From: Kiritimatiellia bacterium
GTDB lineage: Bacteria > Verrucomicrobiota > Kiritimatiellia > JAFGHX01
Assembly: GCA_016929905.1 (NCBI GenBank)
Contig: JAFGHX010000011.1
Coordinates: forward strand, 1 to 56,657
Direction of reading: 5' to 3'
DNA: 56,657 nt
The stretch's first letter is position 1. Every line of letters starts with the position of its first letter. Shown in pieces: positions 32,637 through 41,660 of this stretch. The notes under the pieces are model-generated. The model had not been told where the DNA came from. It did not search any database and worked only from the letters and a program-made list of their open reading frames with translations. A program made the position numbers and the translations under genes.

Positions 32637-32659
32637 AGAACAACACTCGCGCGCAACCC

Positions 32660-35200
32660 CTAGTCCGTGTCCTTCTCTCCGCCTGCGGCGTCGAAAAGCG
32701 AGAGCTGGGAGGGGTCGTATCGGCCCTTGCGCGGCCGGTGCCGGGCGATCTTGGGCTGGCCCATCTCGCCGAATTCGCCTTCTTCGAGGTTGGACAGGAT
32801 CTCCTTGGCCCGGTCAATGACTTCGGCGGGCAGCCCGGCCAGCCGCGCGACCTGGATCCCGTAACTCTTGTCGGCGGCGCCGGGCACGATTTTGCGCAGG
32901 AACACGACGCGGTCGTTCCGTTCCCGCACCCGCACGTTGTAGTTCTTGATGCCGGGCATGGTGAGCGCGAGGTCGGTCAACTCGTGGTAATGCGTGGCGA
33001 ACAGGGTCTTGGCCTTGACCCGCGCGTGGTTGTGCAGGTATTCCGCCACGGCCCAGGCAATACTGATCCCGTCGAACGTGCTGGTTCCGCGCCCGATCTC
33101 GTCGAGCACGATCAGGCTCCTGGCCGAGGCATTGTTGAGGATGTTCGCCGTCTCCTGCATTTCGACCATGAACGTGCTGCGCCCGCGCGTGAGGTCGTCG
33201 CTCGCGCCGACGCGGGTGAACACGCGGTCGACAACGCCGATCTCGGCGCTGGCGGCCGGCACGAACGATCCCATCTGGGCCATGACCGCGATGAGCGCCA
33301 CCTGCCGGATATAGGTGGACTTTCCCGCCATGTTCGGCCCGGTGATGATGATGAGCTGGTTGTCGGAACAATCGAGCTGCGCGTCGTTCGGCACGAACCG
33401 CTCGGCATCCGGCATCGACTCGATCACCGGATGGCGCCCGCCCTTGACGAGCAGGCGGTCGGACTCGTTCATGGCGGGCCGCACGTACCCGGCCGACAGC
33501 GCCTTGTCGGCGAGGCCGGCCAGCACGTCGAGCTGCGCCAGCGCGTCGGCGCCGGCCTGTATCCGGTCGGTCTCGGCCACGGCTTTCGCGCGGATCTCGA
33601 TGAACAGCTCGTATTCCAGCGCGGTCGCGCGGTCCTGGGCGCCAAGTATCTTGTTCTCCCATTCCTTCAGGTCCGGGGTGATGAAGCGCTCGGCGTTGAC
33701 CAGCGTCTGTTTGCGGACGTAGCTTTCGGGCACGTTGCCGAGCTGGCCCTTCGACACCTCGATGTAGTAGCCGAACACCTTGTTATGCCGCACCTTCAGG
33801 GTCTTGATGCCGGTTCGCGCCTGTTCCGCGGCCTGGAATTCCGCCAGCCAGCGCCGGCCTTCGGTCGCCGCGTTTCGCAGCTCGTCGAGATCGGCGTTGT
33901 AGCCGGCCTTGATGAGGCCGCCGTCCCGAATCGGGATCGGCGGCTCCTCCTCGATCGCGCGCTCGACGAGCGCGACGAGGTCGGGCAGCGGGTGAATGTT
34001 CGCACCCAGTTCCCGCAGCAGCGGCGCGGCCTGCCCGGCCACAAGCTCGCGCACCCGCGGAAGCGCCGCCAGCGACTGGGCGAGTGCGCGGATGTCGCGG
34101 GCGTTCCCGCTGCCCGTCCCCAGGCGCGCGATGAGGCGTTCCAGGTCCTTCACCTGGGCGAGCGCCTCGCGCAGCTCGCGCAGGAACGCGCGGTCGCGGC
34201 ACAGGCTTTCGACGACGTCGTGCCGCGCCGTGATCCGGGCCAGGTCCGCCAGGGGCCGCAGGATCCAACTCCGCAGCAGGCGTGCGCCCATGGCCGTGCG
34301 GGTCGTGTTCAGGACAGCCAGCAGCGTGTGGGCGGTGCCGCCGCGCACGCCCGTCGGCGAGCGGGAGACGGCCAGGTCGAGATTGGCGCAGGTGGCCTCG
34401 TCCATGAGCAGGAAGTCGGCGGACCGGCGCACCTGCAGGCGCCGGACGTGCCCGACCTGGCGTTTCAGGGCGTGCGCGACGTAGTGCAGCACGCCGCCGG
34501 CCGCGCCGATGATGGCCGCCGCGCCTTCGCACCCGAACCCGTCCAGCGAATGCACGCAGAAATGGCGCGTCAGCGTGTCGTACGCCACGTCGTATTCGAA
34601 GGTCCAGTCCTCATAGCCCGTCAGCGTCGGGTGTGCGGCCGGGTCCAGCACGCCGCGGTAGAGGCCGGCTTCCAACTGTTCGGACGGAATCACGCATTCG
34701 GACGGGACAAAGCGTTTGAACTCCTCCGCCAGCGTCTCGCCGCTGTCAAACTCCTCCGCGGAGAATGAGCCGGTGCTCAGGTCCAGCAGGGCGAACCCGA
34801 ACTTGCCGTTCTTCTGATAGAGCCCCGCCAGGTAGTTGTTCCGGTCGTTGTCCAGGATGTTCTCTTCGAGGATCGTGCCCGGCGTGACGACGCGGGTGAC
34901 TTCGCGCCGGACGATCCCCTTGGCCGCAGCGGGATCTTCCATCTGGTCGCAGATCGCCACCTTCTGCCCGGCCCGGATCAGCTTGGCCAGGTACATGTCC
35001 GCGGAATGGTACGGCACGCCGCACATCGGGACCTTGTTGCGCTTGGTGAGCGTGATGTCCAGGACGGCCGCCGCCCGCTTCGCGTCTTCGAAGAACATCT
35101 CGTAGAAGTCGCCCAGCCGGAAGAACAGGATCGTGTCGTCCGGCAGCGAGCGCCGGATCTGCCGGTACTGGCGCATCATCGGCGTGGAAAGGTCGGGCAT
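32660..35200 (-). CDS. mutS: DNA mismatch repair protein MutS
   Basis: An 846-aa MutS, family-typical length. The mismatch-reading Phe-x-Glu is in RLGDFYEMFFEDA. The Walker A motif GPNMAGKST is near residue 618, with TFMVEMQETANIL, DEIGRGTSTFDG (Walker B) and FATHYHEL following. The C-terminus QLSLFDAAGGE fits a beta-clamp-binding QxxLF motif. It recognises mispairs and recruits MutL. The ATG at 35200 is preferred because the longer frame upstream only translates a GAAACTTG repeat array. No mutL is in the window. It is downstream of the HNH gene on the same strand but separated by a hairpin terminator and arrays. Confidence 0.97.
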   Translation of the reverse strand: MPDLSTPMMRQYRQIRRSLPDDTILFFRLGDFYEMFFEDAKRAAAVLDITLTKRNKVPMCGVPYHSADMYLAKLIRAGQKVAICDQMEDPAAAKGIVRREVTRVVTPGTILEENILDNDRNNYLAGLYQKNGKFGFALLDLSTGSFSAEEFDSGETLAEEFKRFVPSECVIPSEQLEAGLYRGVLDPAAHPTLTGYEDWTFEYDVAYDTLTRHFCVHSLDGFGCEGAAAIIGAAGGVLHYVAHALKRQVGHVRRLQVRRSADFLLMDEATCANLDLAVSRSPTGVRGGTAHTLLAVLNTTRTAMGARLLRSWILRPLADLARITARHDVVESLCRDRAFLRELREALAQVKDLERLIARLGTGSGNARDIRALAQSLAALPRVRELVAGQAAPLLRELGANIHPLPDLVALVERAIEEEPPIPIRDGGLIKAGYNADLDELRNAATEGRRWLAEFQAAEQARTGIKTLKVRHNKVFGYYIEVSKGQLGNVPESYVRKQTLVNAERFITPDLKEWENKILGAQDRATALEYELFIEIRAKAVAETDRIQAGADALAQLDVLAGLADKALSAGYVRPAMNESDRLLVKGGRHPVIESMPDAERFVPNDAQLDCSDNQLIIITGPNMAGKSTYIRQVALIAVMAQMGSFVPAASAEIGVVDRVFTRVGASDDLTRGRSTFMVEMQETANILNNASARSLIVLDEIGRGTSTFDGISIAWAVAEYLHNHARVKAKTLFATHYHELTDLALTMPGIKNYNVRVRERNDRVVFLRKIVPGAADKSYGIQVARLAGLPAEVIDRAKEILSNLEEGEFGEMGQPKIARHRPRKGRYDPSQLSLFDAAGGEKDTD

Positions 35201-35215
35201 GGCAGCGGACGAAGA

Positions 35216-35292
35216 TGGAAACTTGAAACTTGAAACTTGAAACTTGAAACTTGAAACTCGAAACTCGAAACTCGAAACTCGAAGCTCGAAAC
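35216..35292 (+). repeat. GAAACTT/GAAACTC word array, left arm
   Basis: About ten degenerate 7-bp words, first GAAACTT then GAAACTC, start 16 bp upstream of the mutS ATG. The inverted partner at 35444-35492 reads CAAGTTTCCAGTTT. Confidence 0.85.
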
Positions 35293-35393
35293 CAAGAAAT
35301 CTGAAACTGGGAAGGAAATCAAGACAATTTGAGGCGCATGTCAGACACGAAGGGCCGAGGGCCGGCTTTGCCTTGCGCGAGAGGCTGAAAAGA

Positions 35394-35425
35394 ACGGGCC
35401 CCGCGTTATGGAATACGGGGCCCGT
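35394..35425 (-). terminator. Hairpin with T-rich tail, likely terminator of the HNH gene
   Basis: ACGGGCCCCG and CGGGGCCCGT are 10-bp perfect arms with a 12-base loop. Read on the minus strand the hairpin is followed by TTCTTTTC, the layout of an intrinsic terminator. It lies downstream of the HNH gene and upstream of mutS. Confidence 0.6.
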
Positions 35426-35443
35426 CAGGCACGCCACCAGAAT

Positions 35444-35492
35444 TCAAGTTTCCAGTTTCAAGTTTCCAGTTTCAAGTTTCCAGTTTCAAGCC
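35444..35492 (-). repeat. CAAGTTTCCAGTTT word array, right arm
   Basis: Seven degenerate CAGTTTC / AAGTTTC words abut the stop codon of the HNH gene. They are the reverse complement of the array at 35216-35292, so the pair brackets the terminator. Confidence 0.85.
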
Positions 35493-36113
35493 TCAAGCCT
35501 CCTCCTCCCCGATCTCGACGTTCCAATAGGCGACATCGAGGAAGTGGCGCCAGCTGTGGTCGAACGTGCGCCGGAACTTGATCTCGATAAACGGGTGCCA
35601 GCGCGGTTTCTTGGGCCGGCGGATCAGGTGCATGCCGGCCTCCTCCGGCGTGCGGTTGCTCTTGCGGCTGTTGCACCGCATGCAACTGCAGACTACATTG
35701 TCCCAGGTCGTCACGCCGCCCCGATGCCGCGGCACCACGTGGTCGATATTCAGGTCCTTGCGGTCGTATCGCTTGCCGCAGTACTGGCAGGTGCCACGGT
35801 CCCGCTCGAACACGTTATGCCGGGTCAGCTTGATGTCCTTGTTGGGCAGCCGCTCGAAGAACAGCAGCAGGATGATCCGCGGAATCCGGATCCGCAGCGA
35901 CACCGTGCGCACGACGTCCTCGCCGGTATGGCCGTGGGAGAAGTCGCACCACTCGAGAAACGAGAAGGTGTTCCAACTGCCGCCGTCTTCGTGCACGACC
36001 TGGGCGTGCCCCGTGAAGAGCAGACCGAGCGCGCGCTCCGCGGTGCAGATGTTCACCACCTGCCACAGACGGTTCAGAACGAGCACACTCGCGTTGACGG
36101 TTTCCGCACTCAT
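35493..36113 (-). CDS. HNH endonuclease family protein
   Basis: A 206-aa HNH nuclease. CQYCGKRYDRKDLNIDHVVP carries the first zinc pair and the HNH Asp-His, with the continuing RHRGGVTTWDNVVCSC and MRCNSRK supplying the central Asn and second Cys pair. This stand-alone type begins VLVLNRLWQVVNICTAERAL and is very common in bacteria, usually not linked to phage. It probably cuts or nicks DNA; its biological role is unknown. The ATG at 36113 is chosen because the conserved N-terminus starts there. It sits between a TIM-barrel isomerase gene and a terminator on the same strand. Confidence 0.88.
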   Translation of the reverse strand: MSAETVNASVLVLNRLWQVVNICTAERALGLLFTGHAQVVHEDGGSWNTFSFLEWCDFSHGHTGEDVVRTVSLRIRIPRIILLLFFERLPNKDIKLTRHNVFERDRGTCQYCGKRYDRKDLNIDHVVPRHRGGVTTWDNVVCSCMRCNSRKSNRTPEEAGMHLIRRPKKPRWHPFIEIKFRRTFDHSWRHFLDVAYWNVEIGEEEA

Positions 36114-36230
36114 GGTCCATCTCGCCGGTCGTGAGCGTATCACAACAGGCGCCGCACCTCCAACAAAAAAAGCGCGCGGCGCCCGGCACAGGCCCCGGGC
36201 GGATTTCGAGCGGGTCTCAGCGCCCCGCGA

Positions 36231-37103
36231 TCACCGGGCGGCCTCCACGATCTTCATCATACGGCGTCCGTACTCCACGTAATTGGCATACTTGGCGTTT
36301 TCGGCCGCGGCGACCTCCGCATCGTGGTGCACCACCTTCATGTGCGGCTCGATGGAAATGCCGCCGTCGTAACCGCCGGCCAGCATATCCCCGACGATCT
36401 TCGCCACGTCGCCGTCGCCCTCCCCGCACCAGCCCCAGACCACCTTGCCGGTTGCCGGGTCTTTCCGGCCGTCCTTGATATGGATATAGGCCACGTGCTC
36501 CTTCACGTGCGAGTAAAACTCCCACGACGATTGCCCTTCGACCGGCGGGTTCTTGGTGTGATCGGTGGAGGAAAGCGGATTGCCGGTGTCGAACACGAGC
36601 TTCAGGCCGGGCACGTTTTCGATCAGCCTCAGCGTGTAGGTCCAGCCCATTCCGCCGTAGTTCATGCAGTTCTCGTGCACCGGGATCAGCCCTTCGTCGC
36701 CGAACAGCTTCTGCAGCTCACGCACCCGTTTGAACCGTTCTGCCTCCATCTGGTCCTCCGGTCCGCGGCCTTTGAGGACCGCAAAGCTCATGATCCGAAC
36801 GAGTTTCGTCCCGAGCTTCTTCATCATGGGAATCGCACGCCGGCACTCGGCCAGCGAGCTGTCGAACGGGTCCGTGATCTGCTTGCCCCAGTTCGCAATG
36901 GCCGAGCCGAAACAGTTGATCGTCACGCCCGCGTCCTGCAGTCTGCCGTAGACGGCATCGAACTCGGCCGCCGACAGGTCATGAATCATCTTGCCGCCGA
37001 TCTTGCGCGCCTCGATGTTTTGCCAGCCGAGTGCCTTCGTCGCTCGGATCTGCCCGTCAAGATCGGCCGCCGCTTCATCCGCAAAGCCCGTCATGTATGC
37101 CAT
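36231..37103 (-). CDS. Sugar phosphate isomerase/epimerase-like TIM barrel
   Basis: A 290-aa AP-endonuclease-2-type TIM barrel, distinct in sequence from the one at 22608. It has MTGFADEAAADLDGQIRATK, LGWQNIEARKI, IPVHENCMNYGGMG (metal site Glu/Asn), KLVFDTGNPLSS and YIHIKDGRKD, closing GGISIEPHM. Likely epimerises or isomerises a sugar, possibly in uronate or inositol breakdown. It starts at the ATG 37103 behind a G-rich ribosome site and is divergent from the VTT-domain gene. Confidence 0.85.
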   Translation of the reverse strand: MAYMTGFADEAAADLDGQIRATKALGWQNIEARKIGGKMIHDLSAAEFDAVYGRLQDAGVTINCFGSAIANWGKQITDPFDSSLAECRRAIPMMKKLGTKLVRIMSFAVLKGRGPEDQMEAERFKRVRELQKLFGDEGLIPVHENCMNYGGMGWTYTLRLIENVPGLKLVFDTGNPLSSTDHTKNPPVEGQSSWEFYSHVKEHVAYIHIKDGRKDPATGKVVWGWCGEGDGDVAKIVGDMLAGGYDGGISIEPHMKVVHHDAEVAAAENAKYANYVEYGRRMMKIVEAAR

Positions 37104-37243
37104 CTTTGCCCCCCCTCTCTTCATCGACGATTGACGATTGGCGTTCCCGGCGGCTGCCTGCCGCCGCGAAAAGCTCCCTATCCATACCGCAAGCCGGGCC
37201 TGCGCGGCAACCCTAATCGGAATCCGCGCGGGTTGGATGGGGA

Positions 37244-37272
37244 TTGTCTCGGTTGACCGTACGCGGTATACT
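37244..37272 (+). promoter_or_regulatory. Predicted sigma70-type promoter for the VTT-domain gene
   Basis: TTGTCT (37244-37249), a 17-bp spacer and TATACT (37267-37272), about 115 bp before the start codon. Both hexamers are close to consensus. Confidence 0.45.
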
Positions 37273-37391
37273 TGCCCGCGACGAGGGACTAAGACGAAAG
37301 GGTGGCGAGCGGGAAGACCGGGTTGCCCGGCGCGCGAAGGCTTTTCGCGTCGAGCGCGGCGCCGATCTTCCGACCTTCCATGCTTCCATTC

Positions 37392-37958
37392 ATGACGGAA
37401 ACCTTGCTGGGCCTTACCGGTCTGTTCCTGCTGATGGTGGTGCAGGTGATCATTCCGCCGATTCCGGCAGAAGCGATCGTGATGTGGGCCACGCATCACT
37501 ACGGACTGTACCCGACAACCGTGGCGGCCGGGCTCGGGTTGTTGGTGGGCAGTGTGCTGGCCTACACCTTCGGGCGGTATCTCAAGCATCGATTTGCCCG
37601 GTTCTTCAACAAGAGAAAGGTCCGCATCGTCCTCGAGCACATCCACCGCCACCAGGTCCTGATCCTGTGGCTGCGCATTCTGCCGTACAACCCGTCAGAC
37701 ACGATCTCCTACGCCGCCGGCATTGCCTCGGTCCCGGCAGGCATGTTCCTTGCGATCACGTCCGTCACATCCCTGGTGCGCTGCCTCATGCTCGCCATGC
37801 TCGGGCAGGGCATTACCAAGGTTTCGACGGTCATGCACGTGGGCAGCATTCTGCTGCTTTCCGCGCTCGTCGTGCACGTGATCCTGTTCGCGCCGAGGAA
37901 AAACCGCGCCAACGGGCCGCCGCCCGGCGAGGACCAGCCCCCGCAGGCGTCGCGTTGA
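37392..37958 (+). CDS. VTT/SNARE-associated domain membrane protein (TVP38/DedA-like)
   Basis: A 188-aa polytopic membrane protein. An N-terminal helix and re-entrant segment (IIPPIPAEAIVMWA) precede the VTT core GLGLLVGSVLAYTFGRYL, and WLRILPYNPSDTISYAAG carries the conserved Arg/Pro motif of DedA/TVP38 proteins, which are implicated in lipid scrambling or undecaprenyl-phosphate recycling. The start is ATG 37392, with an in-frame alternative at 37380. It stands alone with its own promoter. The C-terminal tail is short, basic and Pro-rich. Confidence 0.8.
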   Translation: MTETLLGLTGLFLLMVVQVIIPPIPAEAIVMWATHHYGLYPTTVAAGLGLLVGSVLAYTFGRYLKHRFARFFNKRKVRIVLEHIHRHQVLILWLRILPYNPSDTISYAAGIASVPAGMFLAITSVTSLVRCLMLAMLGQGITKVSTVMHVGSILLLSALVVHVILFAPRKNRANGPPPGEDQPPQASR

Positions 37959-37986
37959 GGAAACTTGAAACTGGAAACTGGAAATT
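37959..37986 (+). repeat. GAAACTGG word array, left arm
   Basis: Three or four 7-bp words start right after the stop codon of the VTT-domain gene. Confidence 0.8.
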
Positions 37987-38250
37987 CGTGAGGGTGGGGC
38001 CGGAACATACGAGGTTGAAACGATGGGCCCACTTCCCGCACGATGTTCTCGCACTCGTCGAGGCGCCAGCAGGCATGACCCTCGCTCCATGGGTGCTTCG
38101 TGCCCCAAGGCCAGTCTGGTCCCAAGTGAGCGAACATTCCTCAGCGCGGCCCACGTGGCTCTCCTCAACATCAGAATCCGAAGGGGTCGGCCACCTCGGG
38201 CTGGCGCCATTCATGCCAAGATGGAGGCGCTGATCCTGTCTCGTTTCGCC

Positions 38251-38336
<86 letters not shown>

Positions 38337-39260
38337 TCACATCACCAGCTCCGTCAACGCGAGCCACTGGGCGGGGGACAGATCGCCGGGCCGCGCACGG
38401 GGGTCGAGCCCCAGGCGGGCGAGCGCGTCGTGCACGGCCTGCCCGGAAACCCGGACCGAGGGGGGGGCGGCGCCCAATGCATTGGCTAGCTGCTTGCGCC
38501 GCTGCGAGAACGCCGCCTTGGTCAGCGCATGGAACCCGGCCGGTACGCAAGGCCGCACTCCGCCCGGCGGCTCGGCGAGGATCACCACGGTGGACCATAC
38601 GGCGGGGCGCGGATGAAAGCACGCCGGACTCACGTGCTTGCGCAGGGCGACGGCATAGGCAATCTGAACCCACACGCTGAGCAGGCCGTAGTCCTTCGAG
38701 CCGGGCGCGGCGGCCATGCGTTCGGCGACCTCCCGCTGCACGGTGACAACGATTCGCGGCGGCCGCGCGGCCGCGCGGGTCAATTCCACCAGGATACGGC
38801 TCCCGACGGAAAACGGGAGGTTGGCCACCACGCGGGTGACGCCCGCGGCCAGGATGCCGGGCAGATCCGCGCGCAGCACGTCGGCGCAGATCAGCTCGAT
38901 GTTCGCCCGGCCGGCGAGCCGAGCGCGAAGCTGCGCGCAGAGCGCGGCATCCTTTTCCACGGCAATCACGCGCTGCGCCGTCGCGAGCAGCCGCTCGGTG
39001 AGCACGCCGAGGCCGGGCCCGATTTCCAGCACGCAATCGCCGTGCCCGATGTCGGCCGCAGCCAGGATGATGTCGACGATGTTCGCGTCGATCAGGAAGT
39101 TCTGGCCCAACGCCTTGCGGGGCGAGATGCCGGCCTGCGCGAGCAGGGCCCGCACGTCCGACGGGCGGGTGAGCTTCGTCGTGCGTGCCGCGCCGGCCGG
39201 CGCGGGCTCGCCGTTCGGCTGGTCAGGCGGCGTTCGGTCCGTCGGAGTCGGGGGCTGCAT
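38337..39260 (-). CDS. rsmA: 16S rRNA (adenine1518-N6/adenine1519-N6)-dimethyltransferase
   Basis: A 307-aa KsgA/RsmA. KALGQNFLID precedes SAM motif I (LEIGPGLGVLTE), with VIAVEKDAAL following and the catalytic NLPF in RVVANLPFSV. VQREVAERM and the C-terminal FSQRRKQLANAL complete the family pattern. It dimethylates two adjacent adenines of helix 45 in 16S rRNA during small-subunit assembly. The N-terminal extension of about 40 residues, Pro/Ala-rich, is longer than usual. Last gene of an HPr-PdxA-RsmA minus-strand operon; pdxA and ksgA are also neighbours in many other bacteria. Confidence 0.95.
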   Translation of the reverse strand: MQPPTPTDRTPPDQPNGEPAPAGAARTTKLTRPSDVRALLAQAGISPRKALGQNFLIDANIVDIILAAADIGHGDCVLEIGPGLGVLTERLLATAQRVIAVEKDAALCAQLRARLAGRANIELICADVLRADLPGILAAGVTRVVANLPFSVGSRILVELTRAAARPPRIVVTVQREVAERMAAAPGSKDYGLLSVWVQIAYAVALRKHVSPACFHPRPAVWSTVVILAEPPGGVRPCVPAGFHALTKAAFSQRRKQLANALGAAPPSVRVSGQAVHDALARLGLDPRARPGDLSPAQWLALTELVM

Positions 39261-39313
39261 GTCAGGTTTCCGGTCTCAGGTGTCGACGCGGACGGTTCAG
39301 GCGCGGCGGGCGC

Positions 39314-40372
39314 TCAGCGGTCCGCGTCCGGGTTTCTGTTCCGCCACGGATTCGGGCGCCGCGCCAGCTCGGAGGCGGTACGGACCGCGGCGATCATGCT
39401 GTCGGGCTTCGCGACGCCCTTGCCCGCGATATCGAACGCCGTCCCGTGGTCGGGCGAGGTGCGCGTGATCGGCAGGCCGAGCGTGATGTTGACCCCGGTA
39501 TCGAACGCCAGCATCTTGAGCGGAGCCAGGCCCTGGTCGTGATACATGGCGACCACGATCCCGTATTCGCCGTGCACGGCTTTGTGAAAGATCACGTCCG
39601 CCGGCACCGGGCCCTCGGCCCGTATGCCGTTGCGGCGCGCGGCCTGCACGGCGGGTGCGATGGTCTCGATCTCCGCGCGGCCCAACACGCCGCCGTCGCC
39701 GGCATGCGGATTCAGGGCGCACACCCCGATCTTCGCCTTCGCCAGACCGAGCCACGGGCAGGCCTCGGCGGCCAGGCGCACGGTATCGACGATGCTGCGC
39801 CGGGTCAACGCGCGCGGGACATGGCCCAGCGGCAGGTGACGCGTGACCAGCACGACCCGGAGCGCGCCGCCGACAAGCATCATGGCAAAATCCTTCGCAC
39901 CCGTGAGGTCGGCGATCAGCTCCGTGTGGCCCGGCACATTCAGCCCGGCCCGCACGAAGCTCTCCTTGCAGATGGGGCCGGTCACCATGGCGTCGAGCCG
40001 CCCGTCCAGGCAGGCCTCGACCGCCAGATTTACCCACTGCCCCGCCGCCCTGGCCGCCGGCACGCTGATCCGGCCCGGTGTGCGCGTCACGCGCGGCACG
40101 GCGCCCGGCGCCCAGATCGTCACGGGCCCGGCACGGCTGCGCGCCCGGTCCCCTGCCCCGGCGGCCTCGAGCGCAGACACAACCGGCCACGAAGGCGGGA
40201 CGCGCATGCCCAGTTCGGCCGCCGTGGCCTGCAGCACGCCCGCATCGCCGATGAGCACGAAGCGGAGTTCCCGGCCCCAGCGCCGCCGGCGCAGCGCTTT
40301 CAGAATCACCTCCGGCCCGATGCCGCCGGCATCGCCCAGAGTAATGCCGATCACTATGGAGGATCTTCGCAT
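39314..40372 (-). CDS. pdxA: 4-hydroxythreonine-4-phosphate dehydrogenase
   Basis: A 352-aa PdxA. It has IGITLGDAGGIGPEVILKAL at the N-terminus, GHTELIADLTGAK with the first metal His, FHKAVHGEYGIVVAMYHDQG with the later His ligands, and GVNITLGLPITRTSPDHGTA near the end. It oxidises 4-phosphohydroxy-L-threonine in the DXP-dependent pyridoxal phosphate pathway. It lies between the HPr and RsmA genes with short gaps (21 and 53 bp). The gap to rsmA contains the TGTCAGG word. Confidence 0.94.
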   Translation of the reverse strand: MRRSSIVIGITLGDAGGIGPEVILKALRRRRWGRELRFVLIGDAGVLQATAAELGMRVPPSWPVVSALEAAGAGDRARSRAGPVTIWAPGAVPRVTRTPGRISVPAARAAGQWVNLAVEACLDGRLDAMVTGPICKESFVRAGLNVPGHTELIADLTGAKDFAMMLVGGALRVVLVTRHLPLGHVPRALTRRSIVDTVRLAAEACPWLGLAKAKIGVCALNPHAGDGGVLGRAEIETIAPAVQAARRNGIRAEGPVPADVIFHKAVHGEYGIVVAMYHDQGLAPLKMLAFDTGVNITLGLPITRTSPDHGTAFDIAGKGVAKPDSMIAAVRTASELARRPNPWRNRNPDADR

Positions 40373-40393
40373 GTCAGGTCCGACGCCGGCCGC

Positions 40394-40696
40394 TCACGGG
40401 TCCGCACAGCCGGCCGCTTCCTCGCGCGGGGGAAAATCGAAGTTGGTTTCGAACAGCTCGACGAGCCGCCGGCAGAGCTTCTTCTCCCGGGGGCCGGACA
40501 CACGGATCGTGACCCGTCTGCCCTGCAGCAGCTCCAGCGCGACGAGCCCGACGACCGACCGGGCATCGGTCGTGCCCATCTCGCCTTCGACCACGATGTC
40601 GTGGTCGAGATGGTCCTTCATCTCCTTCACGATCACCGTGGAAGGCCGGCAGTGGATGCCCATCTCGTTCCGGACTGTGGCTTCACGCTCGACCAT
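40394..40696 (-). CDS. HPr-family phosphocarrier protein
   Basis: A 100-aa HPr. EMGIHCRPSTVIVKEM places the phosphorylatable His at residue 15, exactly as in PTS HPr, and ARSVVGLVALEL places a regulatory-type Ser at 47. It may work in a sugar PTS or, in bacteria with few PTS permeases, in regulation. First gene of the operon with pdxA and rsmA; GGAGACG precedes its ATG. The C-terminus is slightly extended with an acidic tail. No EI or EII gene is in the window. Confidence 0.9.
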   Translation of the reverse strand: MVEREATVRNEMGIHCRPSTVIVKEMKDHLDHDIVVEGEMGTTDARSVVGLVALELLQGRRVTIRVSGPREKKLCRRLVELFETNFDFPPREEAAGCADP

Positions 40697-40827
40697 GGCG
40701 CGTCTCCATCGGGTGGGTGCGAAGACATGGTAGCACAGATCCGTTCATTGGGAAGCACGAAGTGGAGTATGCGGCTGTGATTGGGCGGATGGGGACGCCT
40801 TTGGACTTCGGCGGGATGCCCGGGTGC

Positions 40828-40906
40828 GTGACGCGGTGACGGGGTGACCCGATGACGCCGGGGCGGCAGGCGACACGGCGTCAGCAAGTCATGGAGTCAC
40901 CGCGTC
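40828..40906. repeat. GTGACGCGGTGAC word arrays in inverted pair
   Basis: GTGACGCGGTGACGGGGTGA-type words at 40828-40859 and the reverse-complement AGTCACCGCGTC-type words at 40870-40906. The right arm encodes the last residues (EDAVTP) of the four-helix-bundle gene. Confidence 0.8.
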
Positions 40907-41638
40907 CTCCCGGGCCTCTTCGATTTGGCGCGTGCCCTTGCACTCCGGATAGCCGCTGCAGCCCCAGAATTCGCCTCGGCTGGAGACGCGCTTCCTCATC
41001 GGCTTCTCGCATTGGGGGCATTGAGGGGTGTCGATGGGTGTGCGTGCCTCCACGCGTGCCTGGAACATCTTCTCTTTGATGCCGCCCTTGGCGATGAAGT
41101 CCTTTTCGAGGCGATTGAGCTGTCGCCCGAGCAGACCCGTGGTCCGCTGGATGAGAACAATCAACGCATTTGCCGCCGTGATGTCGTCACGGTCGTCCAG
41201 CCACGGATCGAATTTCTTCTTCTCCTTGAGCAGATAAGTCCAGTAGTCGTGCAGCACGTCCTCGGTGTATTCAAAGGGCTCGAGCATGATCGACATGATT
41301 GCCTTGTGGTCGGGATCGTGAACGCTCCAGGGAATGCAGCCCTTCTGGACGAGATAGTCCTCGAGATCGCCCTGCAGCTCAGAGAGGCTGGCCTTGGCAA
41401 CATCGGTGAGGCGAATTTCGGTCTCTGAGGAGGTCTTGGCGCGTTCGGAACCTTCGATGATGTTCTGCTTGCCGGAGCGTGATCCGCCGACCATTTGCCC
41501 CGACGTCTTGCCGAGCGGGTCCTCCTTCCAGGGGATGTGCCGCTTGCAGAAGCTGACCGTGCCCAGGTGAATGATGGTGGCAAAGTTGAAGGAATGAAGC
41601 TTGCGGTATCCTCCACTCGTGTTGTAGATGCGGCTCAT
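40889..41638 (-). CDS. Four-helix-bundle protein with C-terminal topoisomerase-type zinc finger
   Basis: A 249-aa protein. Residues 1-190 form a helical bundle of the S23/intervening-sequence type (GGYRKLHSFNFATIIHLGTV, SGKQNIIEGSERAKTSSETE, LSELQGDLEDYLVQKG, VLIQRTTGLLGRQLNRLEKD). Residues 205-240 are a topoisomerase I-type C4 zinc finger, CPQCEKPMRKRVSSRGEFWG followed by CSGYPEC. This is the 'four helix bundle suffix domain' layout seen in several phyla, with no known function; relatives are encoded inside 23S rRNA intervening sequences or serve diversity-generating retroelements. AGGAGG precedes the ATG at 41638. The gene is enclosed by the same GTGACGC word family on both sides, suggesting it travels as a unit. 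Confidence 0.8.
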   Translation of the reverse strand: MSRIYNTSGGYRKLHSFNFATIIHLGTVSFCKRHIPWKEDPLGKTSGQMVGGSRSGKQNIIEGSERAKTSSETEIRLTDVAKASLSELQGDLEDYLVQKGCIPWSVHDPDHKAIMSIMLEPFEYTEDVLHDYWTYLLKEKKKFDPWLDDRDDITAANALIVLIQRTTGLLGRQLNRLEKDFIAKGGIKEKMFQARVEARTPIDTPQCPQCEKPMRKRVSSRGEFWGCSGYPECKGTRQIEEAREDAVTP

Positions 41639-41660
41639 GGATCGGCCCTCCTGGGTGGAT

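Larger units (their letters stand above)
32260..32659. other. 400-bp gap holding a nested inverted repeat
   Basis: No gene seen. GCGAAAAGGCGCGAAAG words at 32264-32296 and their reverse complement at 32601-32636 flank palindromic element copy 3 (32416-32505). The outer pair and the inner palindrome are nested. Confidence 0.65.

Noticed and set aside
32660..35437. Longer MutS start at 35437
   Set aside because: The extra 79 codons translate the GAAACTTG array and a terminator hairpin; MutS homology starts at MPDLSTPMMRQY.
35493..36113. HNH gene as a homing endonuclease or prophage gene
   Set aside because: It is not inside another gene or intron and no phage genes flank it; stand-alone genes of this type are common in bacterial chromosomes.
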